This document shows positions 53,185-62,407 of a DNA stretch of 64,000 bases, piece by piece. The translations under genes were made by a program, and so were the position numbers. Source of the stretch: Acidimicrobiales bacterium (GTDB lineage Bacteria; Actinomycetota; Acidimicrobiia; Acidimicrobiales; MedAcidi-G1); assembly GCA_029242745.1 (NCBI GenBank), contig JAQWTI010000012.1:62001-126000 (forward strand), in the 5' to 3' direction. The notes under the pieces are model-generated. The model saw only the letters and a list, made by a program, of their open reading frames with translations. It made no database searches and was not told the origin of the DNA. How positions within the stretch are numbered: position 1 is the first letter of the stretch; each line of letters begins with the position of its first letter.

Positions 53185-53662
53185 ATGATCTGGCGGCGTT
53201 GCCATGTTGGTCGATGAGCGTGCCGTTACCTCCTAGTAAGTTTGACAGCGCTGTTGTGCACCGATCTAGCCCCCCGGTATGCCTGTCGCAGGCTGGCGCG
53301 CGACAAAGGGTTTACTGACTGAACGCGGGGTGGTGCAGGTGGTCCTGCCAGCCACCCTTTGAGTCTCGGTTGCCCACTGAGGCCGTAGTTGGGTTCACTG
53401 CGTCTGGTGAGATCTGCGCCGTGGCCTTAGCGATCACTGATTCGTATGAGCGAGGTACATTTTGATAGCGGCTCGCTCGTTGAGACGTTTTGGCCAACAT
53501 CTTGCTTGGGGACTATCAAGCCCTTCTGTCGCAGGGCGACGAATGAATTTAGACAATCGTCGGAGTCACATCTGCTGTGATGTTCCCCATCTTGAAGATG
53601 GTGCAACTGACTTCTGAGTGAGAAAGGAGTTAACTCTGTCGGTTGATTGTGGAAGCAGAGAC
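53185..53662. other. Intergenic stretch, 478 bp, between convergent aminotransferase genes
   Basis: Both neighbours end here, so the stretch is a 3' region. A minus-strand frame at 53312-53500 (62 residues) has no recognised family or ribosome site. Two small palindromes occur close together: TCACA-N5-TGTGA (53566-53580) and CCATCTT-G-AAGATGG (53587-53601). They may mark an operator or a small RNA, but no gene for them is seen. Confidence 0.4.
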
Positions 53663-54868
53663 TCAGCCTAGAACGCTGGCCATGGTGTCGATGATCCGAC
53701 CTAACTCAGCATCCGTAATTACAAGTGGCGGACAGATAGCCAAGCACGTTCCGATAGGACGCAGTATCACCCCAGCTTCCAAAATGGCGTTTCTTACAGG
53801 GATGGCGTCTCGTCCTAATTCGGCTGCATAGATGGCGCCCATGCCCCGCCACGACTCAATTAGTCCATCTGCCTGTAGGGCACTGAGGCCTTCACGAAGT
53901 TTCTCACCAACATGGTTTGCCCGCTGGTGCAGTCCTTCGTTGGTCATGATCTGCAGGTTGGCAATCCCTGCTGCGCATGAAGTTTGGTGACCGGAGTAGG
54001 TGTAGCCGGTGCGCAACAGGAAGCCAGATTCGTCAAACTCCTCGCAGACCGATCGCGACATGATGACACCAGAAAGAGGGAGATAGCCCGACGTGACCCC
54101 CTTAGCGAAGGTAATCAGGTCAGGGGTGACGTCAAAGGTCTGAGCGCCGAACCATTTCCCAGTACGTCCGAAACCGCAGATGACTTCATCGAAGACAAGT
54201 AGTGCCCCGTTGTCATCACATAGGCGACGTAGACCCTCGAGGTATCCGTCAACCGGGGGAAACACACCACCGGCGCCTTGAACGGGCTCGGTCAAAACAG
54301 CGGCAATGCGGTCACCTTGTTCAGCGAAGATTGACGCAACCATCTCGAGGTCATCGTGAGGAACCTCCAAAAAGTGGGGCACTAGGTCGCCCCAGCCCTC
54401 ACGATTAGGGGCGATCCCCTGTGCTGACGTTCCACCAAAATTGGTCCCGTGGTAACCGTTGGTCCGTTTCACAACAATCTGGCGACCTTCTTGGCCACGA
54501 CGTTGCTGGATCTGTCGGGCGAACTTGAGTGCAGTGTCGACGGCCTCGGACCCAGAAGAGCCCAGGAAGACTCTTCCGTCTGGATGCGGCGATCGTTCCA
54601 CAATCATTTCTGCTACCTGTGCTGCAGGCCCGTTAGTAAATGGGGCGAAGGTGTTGTACGCCTCTATCTGATGCATCTGGGTGGTGACTGCGTCAATGAT
54701 TTCGGTACGACCGTGACCAACTTGGCAAAGCCACAGATTGGCCATGCCATCGACGTAGTCCTTCCCGGTGGCATCGAAGATGAGTGACCCTTCACCGCGA
54801 ACGATGTCTATGTAGTCGTCCTCAGGCATGCTGGGTGGTGAGAACGGGTGTAGAAGAGTATTAGTCAT
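53663..54868 (-). CDS. Class III aminotransferase
   Basis: A 401-residue PLP enzyme, shorter than the one at 51817 and distinct in sequence: LGSSGSEAVDTALKFARQ, NGYHGTNFGGTSAQG, LVFDEVICGFGRTGKWFG, and the lysine in ITFAKGVTSGYLPLSGVI. Its length is at the short end for the family. It overlaps the upstream MFS gene by 4 bp, so amine uptake or efflux and transamination may be linked. Substrate unknown. Confidence 0.85.
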   Translation of the reverse strand: MTNTLLHPFSPPSMPEDDYIDIVRGEGSLIFDATGKDYVDGMANLWLCQVGHGRTEIIDAVTTQMHQIEAYNTFAPFTNGPAAQVAEMIVERSPHPDGRVFLGSSGSEAVDTALKFARQIQQRRGQEGRQIVVKRTNGYHGTNFGGTSAQGIAPNREGWGDLVPHFLEVPHDDLEMVASIFAEQGDRIAAVLTEPVQGAGGVFPPVDGYLEGLRRLCDDNGALLVFDEVICGFGRTGKWFGAQTFDVTPDLITFAKGVTSGYLPLSGVIMSRSVCEEFDESGFLLRTGYTYSGHQTSCAAGIANLQIMTNEGLHQRANHVGEKLREGLSALQADGLIESWRGMGAIYAAELGRDAIPVRNAILEAGVILRPIGTCLAICPPLVITDAELGRIIDTMASVLG

Positions 54869-56088
54869 CTGAAGAGCCTCCTGATCAGGTCGATGGGGAC
54901 GCCGGGTCTAACGCGTTGGCCGTCCTCCGGTCGCGTGAGTATTGCACCAATCAGCAGCAGGATCGCCATGACGATTCCAACTATGACCCACGTGATGGTG
55001 TCGCCGTTGGACTGGTAGATCACAGCGAAGACAAAGGAAGCCACCGCTGCAGTAGCCACCTCGACAGCAGCCATCAGCCCTTGCGCCGAAGCCTGCCGGT
55101 GCTCGTCCACTGCGGCGGCGACCAACATGGGCGCAGATGGGAAGGCGAATCCCTCAAGTACCGCAGTAGCCATGGTTATAGCCACTAATGCGATCACGCC
55201 CGGAACAAGGCCGAAGAAAATCACCAAAAGAGTGATGCCGACTAAGCCACCAATAGCCCACCGGCGAGCACCGTACCGCTGGGCCAGTGAACCACCTAGT
55301 GGCGAAAGTAGGGGAATGGGCAGGGCGACCAGAGTTATCCCTATGGCAAGGGTGGCTGAGCTGGCACCCCGAGTATCCATTTCAAGAATCCACACCGCTT
55401 CGAAGGCACCGATAAAGAGGAAGTAGGCCGACACGACAAAAAAGGCGCCTATTAGACGGCGAATACGAAGTAATCCCTTGAGCCCCAGACGCTCCTCGTC
55501 ACGCGTTGCGGAGTCGGGCTGTGCCCTGAATGCCACAGGCAGGAGGGTGGCCAAGCCGGCGGCAAATACGAAGAAGGTGAACCGGAAGCCACCAAAGTTG
55601 TTAAGAACTGCTGCGATAAGCGGGCCAGTTACAAAGCCACCAACATCCCACGCTCCAAGGCGACCCATATTGCGGCCCAAGTTCTCGGGATCAGCCACGA
55701 TGACTGTTCGTCGTGCTGCCGGGCCAGCGGTACCTAAGGCAAAACCGAATACGGCGCGTCCCAGCATGTAGTGCCATAGGTCTTGGCCGACCGCTAGAAG
55801 AATTAGGCCGACAACGCCCAGAATCAGACCACCACGAAGCATGGCTGGGGCCCGGCCGCGATCAGCGTGGGGGGCCATGACCAGACTGGCTACAAACGCC
55901 GCCCCGAAGCCTGCGGCTATCGCCAAACCGATGCCAGTCTCAGAAAATCCCAACTCGCTGCGAATTTCTGCCAGCAACACAATGATGGAGGCCAACCCGG
56001 CTGAGGCTCCGAACAGGATTAGAAAATACGGGGTAAGACTGGGTCCGGACAGGATCGTCTGGTTCTTTTTATCTGGCCGGTTAGACAT
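54865..56088 (-). CDS. MFS transporter
   Basis: A 407-residue membrane protein with about 12 hydrophobic helices. The loop between helices 2 and 3 carries an MFS-type Asp/Arg pattern (MAPHADRGRAPAM), and SLAQRYGARRWAIGG follows in the second half. It moves a small solute; the nearest genes are aminotransferases. The start is put at the ATG at 56088; the earlier open frame to 56139 is a leader rich in Cys and Thr and not membrane-like. It is divergent from the methyltransferase. Confidence 0.84.
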   Translation of the reverse strand: MSNRPDKKNQTILSGPSLTPYFLILFGASAGLASIIVLLAEIRSELGFSETGIGLAIAAGFGAAFVASLVMAPHADRGRAPAMLRGGLILGVVGLILLAVGQDLWHYMLGRAVFGFALGTAGPAARRTVIVADPENLGRNMGRLGAWDVGGFVTGPLIAAVLNNFGGFRFTFFVFAAGLATLLPVAFRAQPDSATRDEERLGLKGLLRIRRLIGAFFVVSAYFLFIGAFEAVWILEMDTRGASSATLAIGITLVALPIPLLSPLGGSLAQRYGARRWAIGGLVGITLLVIFFGLVPGVIALVAITMATAVLEGFAFPSAPMLVAAAVDEHRQASAQGLMAAVEVATAAVASFVFAVIYQSNGDTITWVIVGIVMAILLLIGAILTRPEDGQRVRPGVPIDLIRRLFR

Positions 56089-56240
56089 AGATTTCGTGAC
56101 GAGCAAGCACGCAGAGCGTTGCGTGTGGAAAGTTGACACCGAGCGGTTGACTGTTTTGGGGCATGAGACACGAGTCTCTCACGGTCCAGCCCGGTTCGTG
56201 GCTTCGGATAGTAAGGGTTTCGCGTGGGAGGCTTATAGAG

Positions 56241-56870
56241 ATGGCCTACAAGAACCACCGACATGAGCATGACAAGGGATTCCTAGCCGAGTTGCGCTGG
56301 TTGTGGAAGATCCGAACCTTCTGGCAGACCGACTTGAATAGAGCCATTATTGAGATGGCTAGCCCCGGACCAGGAGAGCGTGGTCTGGACGTCGGGGCAG
56401 GCATGGGTGCGGCCACTGTGCTGGCTGCCCGTCGCGGTGCACACGTGGTGGCTGTGGAACCAGGGGGCACTATGCGGTTGGTGTGCCGGATGCGTCGCTT
56501 GGCCCAGCGCGCTCGTCGTCGGATCGTCGTGGAAGCAGGGGTTGCCGAGGACTTACCTTTGGCTGGTGGATCCACTGAGGTGCTTTGGGCGGGCAACGCT
56601 ATGCACCATTGGGTTGATCATGAGGCGGCGTTTGCTGAATTTGCCCGAGTTCTGTCGCCGGGTGGCCGCCTTGTGCTCGTTGACGAGGACTACGACGACC
56701 CGGGACACCCTGACCACGTCAAGTTTGCTGGACACGAGGCTGCACTGACCCCAGTTGACGTTTTAACTATTGCCGCCGCTATGAGTGGCTTGGGTTTAGA
56801 GGCGACGGGAAGCCACGAAAGTGTGGCAGGGGTGCCGGCCAAGGTAGTTCGGGCAGTCAAGCCTGTCTAA
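56241..56870 (+). CDS. Class I SAM-dependent methyltransferase
   Basis: A 209-residue protein with the SAM loop LDVGAGMGAATVLAARRG (motif I near residue 51), the acidic VVAVEPGGTM strand and the DLPLAGGSTEVLWAGNAMHHW motif. It resembles UbiE-like or small-molecule methyltransferases; the acceptor is unknown. ATG 56241 is preceded by GGGAGG at 9 bp. Divergent from the MFS transporter. Confidence 0.83.
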   Translation: MAYKNHRHEHDKGFLAELRWLWKIRTFWQTDLNRAIIEMASPGPGERGLDVGAGMGAATVLAARRGAHVVAVEPGGTMRLVCRMRRLAQRARRRIVVEAGVAEDLPLAGGSTEVLWAGNAMHHWVDHEAAFAEFARVLSPGGRLVLVDEDYDDPGHPDHVKFAGHEAALTPVDVLTIAAAMSGLGLEATGSHESVAGVPAKVVRAVKPV

Positions 56871-56878
56871 GGCTCTGA

Positions 56879-57124
56879 CTAGTTATGCCTTAATCGGGTG
56901 GTTGAAGTGAGCGTGCCGAGGGCGGCCTTCCCATCGGATGTCGCCGCTAGAGCCAGGTCGTTGCGCTAGCGGTCCGTAACACACTTAATCGTTGCGTTGC
57001 AGCGGTTATTTTCATTATCGATGCGATCTAGGTGGGCATCGATAACCTCGCAAACTGATACCTCACCTGCTGAAATCAACGCGGCCAGATCGGTGGCGGT
57101 CCGTTGCCGCAGTTCGACAGCCAC
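56879..57124 (-). pseudogene. Amidase (amidase-signature family) N-terminal remnant
   Basis: On the minus strand a frame from GTG 57124 reads TATDLAALISAGEVS, then EVIDAHLDRID and N...NA, the usual opening of amidase-signature proteins (about 40 residues). A TAG at 56966-56968 interrupts it, after which the same frame continues with RNDLALAATSDGKAALG, again amidase-like, to a second stop at 56879. The rest of the gene (Ser-Ser-Lys core) is absent, so it is a truncated, decaying copy. Confidence 0.72.
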
Positions 57125-57188
57125 AGTGGCAATTTAACGAGTGTCGCGAGGGCCCACTGGATCAAGGTTTGGATGACGAGGAGAATCT

Positions 57189-58079
57189 ATGACGCAGGTG
57201 GCCGCTAACGGGCTCCTTCTGGAAGTTGAGGAGTTCGGTGAAACTGATGCTCCACCTGTATTACTAATTGCAGGTTTAAACGCTCAGTTGACAGTTTGGA
57301 GAGAGGGCTTTTGTCGTCAGTTAGCGGATCGCGGTCACCGGGTGGTTCGCTTCGACAACAGGGACGTAGGGCTCTCTAGCTGGCTCGACCAACATCCGAC
57401 TGGTGACCCTGTGGATGCGTATCTCTCGTTTCTCAACGGTGAAATAATCGAGCCCCCTTACTCGCTGGCCGACATGGCGGCTGATGCCGTGGGTGTGCTG
57501 GATGCTCTTAGCTTGGACTCGGCTCATGTGGTGGGCGGCTCGTTTGGCGGGATGATTGCCCAGCGGATGGCCATTCACGCACCAGCTCGGTTGCGCAGCC
57601 TCACCTCAATCATGTCGATGCCTCGGATGTTGCCTCTTGATCTCGAGGTAGTGCTTCTACTCCAGTCTGGTGAGGTGGACCCTGAAGACCATCAGGCCAT
57701 AGAGGAGACGGCTCTCGTTGCGGCTCGGCGGTTTGCTGGGACCCGCTACCCAGTTGATGAGGACGACGTACGTCGTCGTTCAATAGCCGACGTCAATAGG
57801 GGCGTCCATCCCGACGGTGCGACTCGTCAAGTGCTCGCCGTTCTAGCCGACGGCGACCGCCGCGACCTGTTGGCTGCTGTTGAGTTACCGACACTGGTAA
57901 TTCACGGCACGGAGGACCCGCTCATCCCGACCCAGGGAGGGGAGGAGACTGCCAACTCGGTCTCCAACGCAGAACTGGTGTGGATCGATGGTATGGGTCA
58001 CGACTGGCCCGAAGAAGCCTGGCCGCAAATATTGAATCCCATCTGCAAACTGATCTCACAGGTCGAAATGAAGCGCTAG
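57189..58079 (+). CDS. Alpha/beta-fold hydrolase
   Basis: A 296-residue serine hydrolase. Oxyanion-turn LIAGLNAQLTVW, FDNRDVGLSSW, nucleophile Ser in GGSFGGMIAQ (near residue 118), acid Asp in HGTEDPLIP and His in GMGHDWPEE. It resembles esterases or enol-lactonases of aromatic degradation. GAGGAG ribosome site before ATG. It converges on the aldehyde dehydrogenase at 58089, 9 bp away. Confidence 0.86.
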   Translation: MTQVAANGLLLEVEEFGETDAPPVLLIAGLNAQLTVWREGFCRQLADRGHRVVRFDNRDVGLSSWLDQHPTGDPVDAYLSFLNGEIIEPPYSLADMAADAVGVLDALSLDSAHVVGGSFGGMIAQRMAIHAPARLRSLTSIMSMPRMLPLDLEVVLLLQSGEVDPEDHQAIEETALVAARRFAGTRYPVDEDDVRRRSIADVNRGVHPDGATRQVLAVLADGDRRDLLAAVELPTLVIHGTEDPLIPTQGGEETANSVSNAELVWIDGMGHDWPEEAWPQILNPICKLISQVEMKR

Positions 58080-58088
58080 AACAACTGG

Positions 58089-59510
58089 TTAGCTCTGAAT
58101 CACGATGAGGCGGTCTTCGGTCATCTCGCGGATTGTGTAGGCAGGACCCTCACGGGTGTTGCCTGAGTCCCTGATTCCTCCGTAGGGCAGGTGGTCGGCC
58201 CGCCATGACGGCGACTCATTGATGAGCACCCCACCAAAGTCGAGAACCTCTGCAGCTCGTAGGGCCTTGCTGACGTCGTTGGTAAACACAGCGGCCTGTA
58301 GCCCGTAGTCGCTATCGTTCGCCCGGGCTAAGGCGTCTTCGTAGTCGACGTAGGTGGCGATTCCGACCACGGGGCCGAACACCTCGTTGCAGGAAACCTT
58401 CATGTTGTCAGTGACATTGACCAGCACCGTCGGTTCGAGCGCGCCGTCGACCATGGTCCCGCCACAGACAAGTTTTGCGCCGGCTGCAGTTGCCTCGCCG
58501 ATCCAGGAGGTCACCCGTTCAGTTTCACCAGAGTCGATCAAAGGGGACACGTCGGTGGTGGGATTAGCTGGGTCGCCCACGGTGAGGCTGCGAGCCTGAT
58601 CGGCCATGGCTTCCGTGAACGCTGATGCGATGTCTTCATGTACGTAGACACGTTGTGTAGATATACAGGTCTGCCCGGCATAGCCAAACGCAGCCATCTT
58701 CAACTTTGCCGCAGCGACCGTCGGGTTGACGTCTGGCTCGACAATGACAGGAGAATTGTTACCTAACTCGAGAGAAACCTTCTTACGGGGGGCTGTTGCT
58801 CGAATATCCCAGCCCACAGGTGGTGAGCCGGTGAAAGTGATCATGGCGACGTCGTCGTGTTGTACTAGATGGGCTGCGGTGCGTCCAGGGCAAGTCACCA
58901 CGTTGAGCCAGCCCGGTGCCAGACCACACTCTTCGAGCAGCACTTCGGCTAGTCGGATGGCGGTCAACGGGGTAGCTGAGGCCGGCTTGAGGATCACTGG
59001 ACAGCCTGCAGCAATGGCTGGAGCCACCTTATGGCAAACCAAGTTGAGGGGAAAATTAAACGGTGTTATGGCACCGACCACACCGATTGGGACCGTCTTC
59101 ACGAAAGCCGTTTTGCCCACACCGGCGGAACTAGCGTCTGGTGTTAGCGCCTCACTAACCATGGTGCGGGCCACTGCCGCAGCAAAGCGGGCCGTGTCAA
59201 TGGCGCGAGAAGCCTCGACACGGGCTGTGGTAATCGGCTTGGCCGCTTCTGCGGAAATACTCTGAGCAAACTCTTCTTGACGGGCAGTCAGCACCTCGGC
59301 CAAGCGGTCCAATATGGAAGCGCGCTCGTAGGTAGGGGGTGGACCGCTGGCTAAGGCGGTCTTTGCGGCGGCCACAGCCATATCGATGTGATTGGTGGTT
59401 CCGGTGGGCACGGTGCCCAAGATCCGACCGTCGTAAGGTGAGATGACCTCGGTCACTTCTGCCGCATCAATCCGATCAGTACCTATGACCATCAGGTGGT
59501 GTTTGTACAC
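58089..59510 (-). CDS. Aldehyde dehydrogenase (lactaldehyde/phosphonoacetaldehyde dehydrogenase-like)
   Basis: A 473-residue aldehyde dehydrogenase: TPFNFPLNLVCHKVAPAIAAG, Glu in LELGNNSPV, Cys in GYAGQTCISTQ. The NFPLNLV form and short length place it with lactaldehyde, phosphonoacetaldehyde and sulfoacetaldehyde-type dehydrogenases rather than the betaine-aldehyde type. GTG start at 59510 with TGGAGG 7 bp upstream. It is divergent from the aldehyde dehydrogenase at 59647. Confidence 0.87.
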   Translation of the reverse strand: MYKHHLMVIGTDRIDAAEVTEVISPYDGRILGTVPTGTTNHIDMAVAAAKTALASGPPPTYERASILDRLAEVLTARQEEFAQSISAEAAKPITTARVEASRAIDTARFAAAVARTMVSEALTPDASSAGVGKTAFVKTVPIGVVGAITPFNFPLNLVCHKVAPAIAAGCPVILKPASATPLTAIRLAEVLLEECGLAPGWLNVVTCPGRTAAHLVQHDDVAMITFTGSPPVGWDIRATAPRKKVSLELGNNSPVIVEPDVNPTVAAAKLKMAAFGYAGQTCISTQRVYVHEDIASAFTEAMADQARSLTVGDPANPTTDVSPLIDSGETERVTSWIGEATAAGAKLVCGGTMVDGALEPTVLVNVTDNMKVSCNEVFGPVVGIATYVDYEDALARANDSDYGLQAAVFTNDVSKALRAAEVLDFGGVLINESPSWRADHLPYGGIRDSGNTREGPAYTIREMTEDRLIVIQS

Positions 59511-59646
59511 AGGGACCTCCAGCGGGTGTCTCGAGCCTCAATAACCTACAATACGGAGATCCTTTGGGGTCCAAATAACTGCGTTCATCTGCAGTCTCTG
59601 TGTGTCTGAGGCGCCCAGCGATGGATGAGAAAAGGGGTTAGAGGAC

Positions 59647-61137
59647 ATGGTGGAACGTCCGCGAGTCGAAGTGGCTGGTGTAGCTGTGTCGATGGACCAC
59701 TACATCGGTGGTGGTCGCCTCTCGTCTTCCACCACCTTCGAAGATCGATCACCTCTGGATTGGTCAACCGTATTAGCGGAGGTATCTGCGGGAGACGCCA
59801 GTACTGCTGCTGCCGCCCTAAGTGCAGCCAGCGCCGCATTTGAGGATTGGGCGGCCCTTGGTCCCTCGGGTCGCGCTCCATATCTTTACCGCTTGGCTGA
59901 GCTAGTTGACGAACGGGTAGTCGAACTAGCCGCAGTCGAGTGTGTGGATATGGCCATGCGGCACGAGAGCCTTCGCAACCGAGTCATTAGCCGCGGAGCA
60001 AGGAATTTTCGTGCTTATGCCGAGTTGGCCGAAGAGTATGAGGAGCGCGTTTGGTCTTCCAATGGGACTATCAACCGGGTACAACGCCTTCCGGCTGGCC
60101 CCGCCGTGGTGATCACACCGTGGAACGCACCGTTCATGCTGGCCACATGGAAACTGGCTCCCGCTCTAGCCGCTGGGAACCCGGTAGTCCTCAAGCCGGC
60201 TGAGTGGTCACCACTCTCGGCCAGCTTGCTGGCCGACCTAGTCGACGAAGCTGGGCTGCCTCCCGGCGTGTTCAACCTGGTGCAGGGAGTAGGCGCAGAC
60301 GTGGGTCCAGCGCTGACCACGGATCCACGGGTCCGACGACTCTCGTTCACCGGTTCGCCAGCCACTGCCCGATCGATCGGGGCGGCTGCTGCAGCGAACA
60401 TCGTCCCGTTTACGGCCGAGTTGGGAGGCAAGGGCGCACTATTGGTGTTTGCTGACAGTGACCTAGAAGCCGCAGCCCGTGTTGCCGCCGGTCAATTTGA
60501 TGATTCCGGGCAAGTCTGCCTAGCTGGCACCCGCCTGCTGGTTGAGGCGTCGGTTGCTGATGACTTCCTTGCCCGGTTCAACTACCACGTTGATGCACAC
60601 GTATTGGGTGACAGCCACGATGACGCCGTGACTGTCACTCCAATGATTCACCCCGACCACGTGGCTCGAGTTGAGGGCTTCATCGAACGCGGTCTATTGG
60701 CCGGTGACGAAGTACTACGCGGCGGTGGCCGTCATGTGCCTGATAGTTGGGCCGGACAGCCTGAGCACGCGTTATGGGTAGAGCCAACTCTGATTAGTCC
60801 GGCGTCGAACGACAGTGAGATCGTGCAGAACGAGGTGTTCGGCCCTGTTCTCACCTTCCAGACTTTCATTGATGAAGATGAGGCGGTGCGCCTTGCCAAC
60901 TCCACTGACTACGGACTATCGGCCACGTTGTTCACCGGTTCAACTAATCGGGCTGAACGTGTTGGTGGTGCACTAAGAGCTGGCACTATCTGGGTCAACT
61001 GCTTCTTAGTTCGTGACCTGACCGCTCCGTTTGGTGGCCTGGGAAATAGCGGTATCGGTCGCGAGGGTGGCGACTACGCGCTTGATTTTCATTCTGACCT
61101 GAAGACCCTTCAAGTAAAGAATGAGACGACCGCCTGA
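59647..61137 (+). CDS. Aldehyde dehydrogenase (semialdehyde type)
   Basis: A 496-residue aldehyde dehydrogenase: TPWNAPFMLATWKLAPALAAGN, Glu in AELGGKGAL, Cys in DSGQVCLAGTR. The PWNAPF form resembles carboxymuconic or aminomuconic semialdehyde dehydrogenases. Thirty-six bases downstream is the acyl-CoA dehydrogenase and then the NicX-like gene, all same strand, so a ring-cleavage product is a plausible substrate. Confidence 0.87.
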   Translation: MVERPRVEVAGVAVSMDHYIGGGRLSSSTTFEDRSPLDWSTVLAEVSAGDASTAAAALSAASAAFEDWAALGPSGRAPYLYRLAELVDERVVELAAVECVDMAMRHESLRNRVISRGARNFRAYAELAEEYEERVWSSNGTINRVQRLPAGPAVVITPWNAPFMLATWKLAPALAAGNPVVLKPAEWSPLSASLLADLVDEAGLPPGVFNLVQGVGADVGPALTTDPRVRRLSFTGSPATARSIGAAAAANIVPFTAELGGKGALLVFADSDLEAAARVAAGQFDDSGQVCLAGTRLLVEASVADDFLARFNYHVDAHVLGDSHDDAVTVTPMIHPDHVARVEGFIERGLLAGDEVLRGGGRHVPDSWAGQPEHALWVEPTLISPASNDSEIVQNEVFGPVLTFQTFIDEDEAVRLANSTDYGLSATLFTGSTNRAERVGGALRAGTIWVNCFLVRDLTAPFGGLGNSGIGREGGDYALDFHSDLKTLQVKNETTA

Positions 61138-61173
61138 TAGATGACACCCGTCTGTCAGGCATGATTGGTAGCC

Positions 61174-62340
61174 ATGGCTGAAATCTGGACTCCCCGGCGA
61201 TGCGAGCTAGTCGAACGCGTCGCTGAGATGGGAAAATCTTTCGCTGTTCGCGCCGATGCTGTGGACCGCAACGCAGTGTTTCCTCATGAGAATTACGCAG
61301 ACCTCCGAGATGCCGGTTTCCTCAGTCTTTGTATCCCTGAGGAACATGGTGGCCTCGGAGGTGATTTTGTGACCTACGCACTGGTCTCGGAGGAGCTTGG
61401 CCGACATTGTGGATCAACTGCACTGACTTTTAATATGCACACGGCCACTATGTTGTTGACCGGTCAGATCGCTGACGATCTAGCTATGTCAGATACGGAG
61501 CGGGCCGAGCATCATCGGCGGCGGACCACCCTCTGGGAGGGGGTGGTCGAAGACGGCCATCTGCACGCCCAGCCGTTCAGCGAGGGTCGGGCTACTGATG
61601 AAACTGCCGGGTTTGCAGTGCGAGCTGTCCCAGTTGACGGGGGATACAGCGTGTCTGGTCGCAAGATTTTTGCTTCTCTTTCCGAGGTTGCTGACCGGCA
61701 CAACGTGACCTGCATGGTCGAAGGAGATGAGCGGGTCAGATTTCTTGGTGTGCCGGCCGATGTCCAAGGCGTCACCATCGAAGGCACATGGGATCCGCTA
61801 GGTATGCGAGGCACTATCTCCAAGAACCTCCTGTTCGAGGACGCCTTTGTTCCCACCGAGCATGAGTTCCTGCCACCTGGTTGCTTCGACCAGATGGCGA
61901 CCCGTTGGCCCTACTTCTACATGACGTTGTCTTTCACGTATCTAGGAATCCAACGTGCCGTGCTCGATTACACGGTCGAGGCCCTGCGTGGTGACAACGG
62001 GTCCGAGGAGCGTCGAGACCTGCCCCAAAAGCAGCACGGCTGGGCTCAGATGCGTCTGGCGTGGGAACGCTCGCAGGCTCTTACCTATCGAGTTCTCGGC
62101 GAAGTTGGAGTTGACCCGACACCGGATCAGGTGCGGCGGGCATTGGCAGCGACGGTTACGGCCATGGAGACCGCTCCAGATGTCGCGGCTATCGCCGTAA
62201 GGGTTTGCGGTGGCCGATCTTTGCTGCGTCCTAGTGCCTTGGAGCGGATGTACCGCGATGCCCGTTGTGGCGCCACCATGCTTCCTTGGAGCGTCGAAGT
62301 TGCTATGGACAGGTTGGGTAGAGCTGGGTTATACGACTGA
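61174..62340 (+). CDS. Acyl-CoA dehydrogenase-family protein
   Basis: A 388-residue flavoprotein with FPHENYADLRDAGFLSLCIPEEHGGLGGDF, a GGYSVSGRKIFASL middle strand, GTWDPLGMRGTISKNLLFED and an AIAVRVCGGRSLLRPSALERMYRDAR end. It dehydrogenates an acyl thioester or, as in related branches, acts as a monooxygenase. ATG 61174 is preferred to the TTG at 61165. Middle gene of the three-gene plus run ending in the NicX-like gene. Confidence 0.86.
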   Translation: MAEIWTPRRCELVERVAEMGKSFAVRADAVDRNAVFPHENYADLRDAGFLSLCIPEEHGGLGGDFVTYALVSEELGRHCGSTALTFNMHTATMLLTGQIADDLAMSDTERAEHHRRRTTLWEGVVEDGHLHAQPFSEGRATDETAGFAVRAVPVDGGYSVSGRKIFASLSEVADRHNVTCMVEGDERVRFLGVPADVQGVTIEGTWDPLGMRGTISKNLLFEDAFVPTEHEFLPPGCFDQMATRWPYFYMTLSFTYLGIQRAVLDYTVEALRGDNGSEERRDLPQKQHGWAQMRLAWERSQALTYRVLGEVGVDPTPDQVRRALAATVTAMETAPDVAAIAVRVCGGRSLLRPSALERMYRDARCGATMLPWSVEVAMDRLGRAGLYD

Positions 62341-62407
62341 GGCCGAGGCAAGTAACACAGTTGACGAGACGACCCAGAATACAAACTGGGCGACATGGGG
62401 AGTTGGA

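Noticed and set aside
53312-53500. A 62-residue minus-strand frame in the gap between aminotransferases.
   Set aside because: No ribosome site, no family resemblance; could still be a small gene but cannot be supported.
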